Shown here one piece after another: positions 60,635-64,000 of a DNA stretch of 64,000 nt. Origin of the DNA: JBAYJC01 sp041665285 (GTDB taxonomy: Bacteria > Patescibacteriota > Patescibacteriia > 2-12-FULL-60-25); NCBI GenBank assembly GCA_041665285.1, contig JBAYJC010000003.1, positions 82,911 to 146,910 on the forward strand, read 5' to 3'. Made by a program: the position numbers and the translations under genes. Numbering within the stretch: position 1 is the first letter of the stretch; each line of letters starts with the position of its first letter. A model generated the notes under the pieces. The model made no database searches. It was given only the letters and a program-made list of their open reading frames with translations, and had not been told where the DNA came from.

Positions 60635-62044
60635 CTAATTTCCATGGACGCCGCTGTACAGTTTTTCGCGAATAGAGGCCAAATCTCGCTTAAGTTGCTC
60701 GTCTTTCTGAAGAAGTCCGCCGATCTTATCACATGCGTGCATGGCCGTCGTGTGGTCTCTGCTTCCAAGGTGGTCGCCGATAGATGGGTAAGAGCACTTG
60801 ATCTCTTCTCGAAGCAGGTACATGGCAATTTGCCGCGGCATGGCAAAGCGACGTTCGCGACTCTTTCCAAGAAGTTGATCCAAGCTCACGTCATAGTACG
60901 AGCCAATGGTGTCTAAAAGGTGCCGTGGCGTTACGCTTCTTTTTGTAGCAGATGGAGTAAAGCTTTGGAGAAGCGATTGGATGCTTTGAAGCGAAGGTTG
61001 GATGTTTTTAAACTGGTGAAACGCGATGATTTTGTTCAGCGCACCCTCAAGTTCGCGCACATTTGATTGGATGGTTCCGGCGATTGCGTGGAGAAGCTCG
61101 GTTGATAGCGGATAGTTTTTATCACGCGCTTTTGTCTGCAGAATGGCTACGCGTGTTTCAAAATCCGGCTTTGAGATGTCCGCAATCATGCCCCATTCCA
61201 GTCGGGAGAGCATGCGGCTTTCCAGTGTCTGGATTTCTTTTGGCGGACGATCAGAAGCAATGACAATCTGCTTGTTATTTTGATGAAGCGCGTTGAATGT
61301 ATGGAAAAACTCCTCCTGTGTGCCTTCTTTTCCAGTTAAAAACTGGATGTCGTCAATAATGAGAACGTCTACGTTGCGGTACATGTCCTTAAACTCAGAC
61401 GCCTGGCCGCTTCGAACGGATTTGATGAACTGATTGGTAAAACGCTCGCATGTCACATACACCACGCGTGCATTTGGCCGCGCCGCGATCACATGATGGC
61501 CAATAGCCTGCAAAAGATGCGTCTTTCCCATGCCAGCACCTCCGTACAAAAACAGAGGATTGTAGACTTTTCCTGGGTCTGCGGCAACGGCCATGCACGC
61601 GGCATGAGCAAGCTCATTGCTTTTGCCGACAATAAAGCTCGGGAAAACGTATTTTGGGTTGAGTCCTACGTCGTTGGTAGGTTGTGTCTCGTTGATTTGG
61701 CGTTCGTGTGTGTTTTCTGTTGCTGGCGCGACGGTCGGCGCTCGTTCAAAGTCCTCTGCGGATTGATCCATGGGCAGAACCGTCGTATTTTTTACTTCAA
61801 CGCGATACGTAACCTCGCGGATGTTCTGATTCGAAGCATTGCGAAGCGCTTTTACGATCGCGTCGTGATACTTTTTTTCCAACCATGCCTTGGTAAACGT
61901 ATTTGGCACAGCAACAACGACCTTTCCGCTGTTTGTATCAAGGGATCCAATAAACGTGTTTTTAAACCACGTTGTAAAATTGGCTTTGGAGAGAGTCAGC
62001 TCGAGCTCACCGAGCGCGACCTGCCACAAGGCCTGGAGATCCAT
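60635..62044 (-). CDS. dnaA: Chromosomal replication initiator protein DnaA
   Basis: The start MDLQALWQVALGELE matches the family; a longer frame would extend into the intergenic DnaA boxes. 469 residues: domain I (TLSKANFTTWFKNT), linker, AAA+ domain with Walker A GGAGMGKTHLLQAIGHH, Walker B VLIIDDIQFL, arginine-finger region SRLEWGMIADI, and domain IV with the DnaA-box signature GSRDHTTAMHACDKI. It opens the origin in the ATP form. Confidence 0.97.
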   Translation of the reverse strand: MDLQALWQVALGELELTLSKANFTTWFKNTFIGSLDTNSGKVVVAVPNTFTKAWLEKKYHDAIVKALRNASNQNIREVTYRVEVKNTTVLPMDQSAEDFERAPTVAPATENTHERQINETQPTNDVGLNPKYVFPSFIVGKSNELAHAACMAVAADPGKVYNPLFLYGGAGMGKTHLLQAIGHHVIAARPNARVVYVTCERFTNQFIKSVRSGQASEFKDMYRNVDVLIIDDIQFLTGKEGTQEEFFHTFNALHQNNKQIVIASDRPPKEIQTLESRMLSRLEWGMIADISKPDFETRVAILQTKARDKNYPLSTELLHAIAGTIQSNVRELEGALNKIIAFHQFKNIQPSLQSIQSLLQSFTPSATKRSVTPRHLLDTIGSYYDVSLDQLLGKSRERRFAMPRQIAMYLLREEIKCSYPSIGDHLGSRDHTTAMHACDKIGGLLQKDEQLKRDLASIREKLYSGVHGN

Positions 62045-62123
62045 AGGAGAAGACGTTAGAGAAAGAGAGAAAAATGTTTGATCGATCCCGATCATTCCAG
62101 GGGCGCAGAGGTCTGTCAAACTT

Positions 62124-62143
62124 TGTGGATAAACCGTGGATAA
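62124..62143. promoter_or_regulatory. Two tandem DnaA boxes between dnaA and rpmH, origin candidate
   Basis: TGTGGATAA at 62124-62132 (perfect) and CGTGGATAA at 62135-62143 (one mismatch), 2 bp apart, in the divergent dnaA-rpmH gap. They could serve dnaA autoregulation, the origin or both. Confidence 0.6.
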
Positions 62144-62155
62144 CATTCGTAACCC

Positions 62156-62184
62156 TTGTCAACATTGGGGTATTCCTGTATGCT
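62156..62184 (+). promoter_or_regulatory. Promoter of rpmH
   Basis: TTGTCA, 17 nt, TATGCT; the ATG is 12 nt after the -10, so the leader is very short or absent. Confidence 0.7.
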
Positions 62185-62196
62185 CCCGCTACTACT

Positions 62197-62370
62197 ATGG
62201 CAACCAAGAGAACGTACCAACCAAATAAACGCCGCCGCGCCAAAGTCCATGGATTCCGCGCGCGCATGCGCACCCGAGCCGGACGCGAGGTTTTGTCTCG
62301 CCGCCGCGCCAAAGGACGGAAGGCAATCGCGATAAAAACCGTGATGTCAGCCAAAAAGTCCAAGCGGTAG
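62197..62370 (+). CDS. rpmH: Ribosomal protein bL34
   Basis: 57 residues from MATKRTYQPNKRRRAKVHGFRARM; the Arg/Lys-rich family sequence is unmistakable, though the C-terminal tail is longer than the usual 44-46 residues. Large-subunit protein; first gene of the rpmH-rnpA-yidD cluster beside dnaA. Confidence 0.95.
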   Translation: MATKRTYQPNKRRRAKVHGFRARMRTRAGREVLSRRRAKGRKAIAIKTVMSAKKSKR

Positions 62371-62374
62371 AGCA

Positions 62375-62406
62375 AAAGCGGTCCGATGAACATCGGATCG
62401 CTTTTC
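62375..62406 (+). terminator. Terminator or attenuator between rpmH and rnpA
   Basis: AAAAGCGgTCCGAT-gaac-ATCGGAtCGCTTTT, with only four T at the end; it may partly terminate and partly tune rnpA. Confidence 0.65.
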
Positions 62407-62439
62407 AATCTATGTGCTATTATAAGGAGAGATAAGGAT

Positions 62440-62853
62440 ATGCTTCCCAGACCGCAACGCCTGCGCAAAATGAAAGATTTTGCCCTGCTTTCCCAAAAAG
62501 GACGGCCGGTTTTCGGTCCCTTTTTTACCCTGCGCTTTCGCCAGAGCACAGAGCCAACGCGTGTGGGGTTTGTGGTCTCCACGAAGATCTTTAAGCGCGC
62601 CAACAAGCGCAATCGCATCAAACGAAGGCTTCGTGAAGCGCTTCGAGCCACCATGGAGTTCTGGCCCAAGAACATGGATCTCCTCTTTGTCGCCAAACCA
62701 GAGACGCTCGACGCAGACTTTCAAGACATCGTCGCTTCTGTGAAGCGAACCTTTGAGAAGATCCCAGAGGCCATGACCAAACCCCTCAAACCGCGCGCAC
62801 CAAAAGCCCGACGAAAGACGTCGGTGGTATATAAGGACGTAAAGACAAAATGA
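62440..62853 (+). CDS. rnpA: Ribonuclease P protein component
   Basis: Start MLPRPQRLRKMKDFALL after AAGGAG and AAGG sites. 137 residues with the RNR motif (KRANKRNRIKRRLREAL), VGFVVSTKIFKRA and DLLFVAKPE. It helps the RNase P RNA cut tRNA 5' leaders. It carries a basic C-terminal extension (KARRKTSVVYKDVKTK). Overlaps yidD by 4 nt. Confidence 0.93.
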   Translation: MLPRPQRLRKMKDFALLSQKGRPVFGPFFTLRFRQSTEPTRVGFVVSTKIFKRANKRNRIKRRLREALRATMEFWPKNMDLLFVAKPETLDADFQDIVASVKRTFEKIPEAMTKPLKPRAPKARRKTSVVYKDVKTK

Positions 62854-63143
62854 AAAAGGTTATTCAGTTCATGCTCTGTATCCCGCGTCGCCTCGCGCAA
62901 ACGCTGATCGCCCTCTATCAGCGCACGTTATCTTTAGATCACGGACCACTCGCGCGTTTTTATCCGTATCGCGTCTGTAAATATCATCCGACCTGTTCTG
63001 ATTATGGCTATGTAGCTATTGGTCGTTTTGGATTTTGGAAAGGAGGTTTTATGACAGCCTGGCGCATTTTGCGATGTAATCCATGGTCAAAAGGAGGAGT
63101 GGATGAAGTCCCGGAAAATAAAACGACCACACCAGGGGTGTGA
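62850..63143 (+). CDS. yidD: Membrane protein insertion efficiency factor YidD
   Basis: 97 residues: amphipathic N-terminal helix (VIQFMLCIPRRLAQTLIALYQRT), then HPTCSDYGYVAIGRFGFWKGGFMTAWRILRCNPWSKGGVDEVP, the diagnostic YidD core with its cysteines. It assists YidC at the membrane. YidC, its usual downstream neighbour, does not follow: a minus-strand unit lies there instead. Confidence 0.95.
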   Translation: MKKVIQFMLCIPRRLAQTLIALYQRTLSLDHGPLARFYPYRVCKYHPTCSDYGYVAIGRFGFWKGGFMTAWRILRCNPWSKGGVDEVPENKTTTPGV

Positions 63144-63146
63144 TCA
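63113..63146 (-). terminator. Terminator of the 63144-63842 gene
   Basis: Minus-strand GATCACACC-cct-GGTGTGGTC followed by GTTTTATTTT; overlaps the end of yidD. Confidence 0.75.
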
Positions 63147-63842
63147 GTGGGGGTTGGTGGGCCAGCACCCGCCGCTCGGGAGGCGGGTGGTAAACCTGGG
63201 GCAGGGGGTGTCCACGGCCTGCAAGTAGCACGAGGGCGACCCAGAGTCACCCAGCGGACCGAGCACGCTCGGTGCGAGCTGAACGGACCTTCCGTTCTTT
63301 GTCGCGGTGATGCGCACGCCGGGGTCCACGCGGAAGTTCCCGGGCAACTGGGGGTCAGACGTGCAGTAGCCGATGATGCCGTTTTCCGAGCTCACGTCTG
63401 CTCGGATCTCCATCGAGAATCCGTGCTGAACCGCGAGGTCACAGGAGAGCTGATGACGCGATCGAAGCGTAGCGGTCAGCACGTCCGGTTCCCACTCGCA
63501 GTGGGATCCGATGGCGTATCCGCGCCGTGTCGCCTCGGGGAAAGCATACCCACCCGACACACGGGCCGTCAGGTAGGGGTTCGGCCGGAAGCCCGGCCGG
63601 TACTCGATCGTGACCGTGTACCAGTCCACATCCACGGGCGCGGGGCGTTCCGTTTCCGCGACCGGCAGGGCGGTGGTCAGCGACGCTGGAGAAGTGGGCC
63701 GAGGCCTAACAGTGGTCGCCTCGATGAACCGCCGCTCGTCCGAGCGACCCTTGAAGTAGATCCCCGTTCCTGCCGCCGCGAGCACGCCGGCGATTACGAC
63801 GACCACGACGCTGACGGCCTTACGAACACCTTCACTGGACAT
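63144..63842 (-). CDS. Membrane-anchored extracytoplasmic protein, unknown function
   Basis: GGAGG lies 6 nt before the ATG. 232 residues: one N-terminal membrane segment (AVSVVVVVIAGVLAAAGTGIYF), a Thr/Pro stalk, then a beta-rich domain with four or more cysteines (SHCEWEP, LSCDLAV, GYCTSD, PSCYLQAVDTPCP) and the C-terminal motif LPSGGCWP. A weak TTGACA/TGAGAT promoter lies at 63874-63902. A related C-terminus and terminator occur immediately to the right, so this is one of at least two tandem paralogues. GC-rich. Confidence 0.75.
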   Translation of the reverse strand: MSSEGVRKAVSVVVVVIAGVLAAAGTGIYFKGRSDERRFIEATTVRPRPTSPASLTTALPVAETERPAPVDVDWYTVTIEYRPGFRPNPYLTARVSGGYAFPEATRRGYAIGSHCEWEPDVLTATLRSRHQLSCDLAVQHGFSMEIRADVSSENGIIGYCTSDPQLPGNFRVDPGVRITATKNGRSVQLAPSVLGPLGDSGSPSCYLQAVDTPCPRFTTRLPSGGCWPTNPH

Positions 63843-63917
63843 GGAGAACCTCCAATGGTTTGGAACCGCGCCTATCTCAGCGCGTTTTTATGAGTTTGTC
63901 AAGGAGTAGGCAGAAAT

Positions 63918-63947
63918 AAAACGACCGCGCTAGGAGCGTGGTCAGTT
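63918..63947 (-). terminator. Terminator of the partial gene at the right edge
   Basis: Minus-strand GACCACGC-tccta-GCGCGGTC followed by GTTTTATTTC; similar in sequence to the terminator at 63113-63146. Confidence 0.75.
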
Positions 63948-63953
63948 GGCGTT

Positions 63954-64000
63954 CTATCGTGGCAGACACCCGCCGTTCGGTTGCTGGACGGATCGCGATC
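63954..64000 (-). CDS. C-terminus of a paralogue of the 63144-63842 protein (partial)
   Basis: The minus strand reads SVQQPNGGCLPR then TAG. PNGGCLP parallels PSGGCWP at the end of the preceding gene. Only the last ~15 codons are in the window. Confidence 0.6.
   Translation of the reverse strand, partial: SRSVQQPNGGCLPR

Overview
The window reads as an origin-proximal piece of a Patescibacteria (CPR) chromosome that uses the standard genetic code. The evidence is a dnaN-dnaA-rpmH-rnpA-yidD block at 59-63 kb, compact housekeeping genes that often lack a Shine-Dalgarno sequence or start a few bases after a -10 box, and large Ser/Thr-rich surface proteins with domain styles known from this group. 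I did not attempt a class-level assignment.

Layout. 1-12 kb holds a DUF2207 membrane protein, a large lipoprotein, a PfkB kinase, a BASS transporter, a 2-hydroxyacid dehydrogenase, tRNA-Ala, a Nudix-like protein, a FemAB-like ligase and a MazG-like protein. 12-14 kb holds a lipoprotein with a CPR-type surface domain, then ruvA. 14.3-19.2 kb is the centrepiece: a gene for an IS110/Nop-related protein flanked on both sides by arrays of stem-loop units. I count 45 units (13 left, 32 right). Each has a variable outer stem, two unrelated spacers of about 11 nt and an apical mini-hairpin. This matches the dual-guide logic of TIGR-Tas systems and, more distantly, IS110 bridge RNAs. 19-24 kb holds a receiver/zinc-finger protein, a TrmB-like regulator and a gyrA operon. 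24-31 kb alternates single-gene GC-rich units with ruvC, yebC and tRNA-Ala. 31-47 kb is a cell-surface block: an O-antigen-ligase/TPR membrane protein, an Asp-rich lipoprotein, a beta-propeller protein of about 1,900 residues, a protein of about 1,000 residues with fibronectin-like and carboxypeptidase-regulatory-like repeats, a DUF916-like protein and a small surface protein. 46.7-48.8 kb is a gene-free stretch with three identical parS-like 16-mers. 49-64 kb holds tRNAs, rpsT, holA, two sigma-like factors, polA, a 3D-domain protein, PBP1A, dnaN, dnaA, rpmH, rnpA, yidD and two tandem related membrane-anchored proteins.

Two gene populations are visible. Housekeeping genes have moderate GC and mostly no Shine-Dalgarno. 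About 18 others, mostly of unknown function, are GC-rich, usually monocistronic, begin with a strong AAGGAG/GGAGG site, usually have a TTGACA-17-TANNNT promoter, and often end in their own intrinsic terminator. The Tas-like gene, three Asp-rich or otherwise unusual lipoproteins, two sigma-like proteins and a helix-turn-helix protein with an RNA-polymerase-alpha-CTD-like tail belong to this second population. It looks like a set of inserted or separately regulated cassettes. All family assignments come from reading motifs by eye, without database searches.
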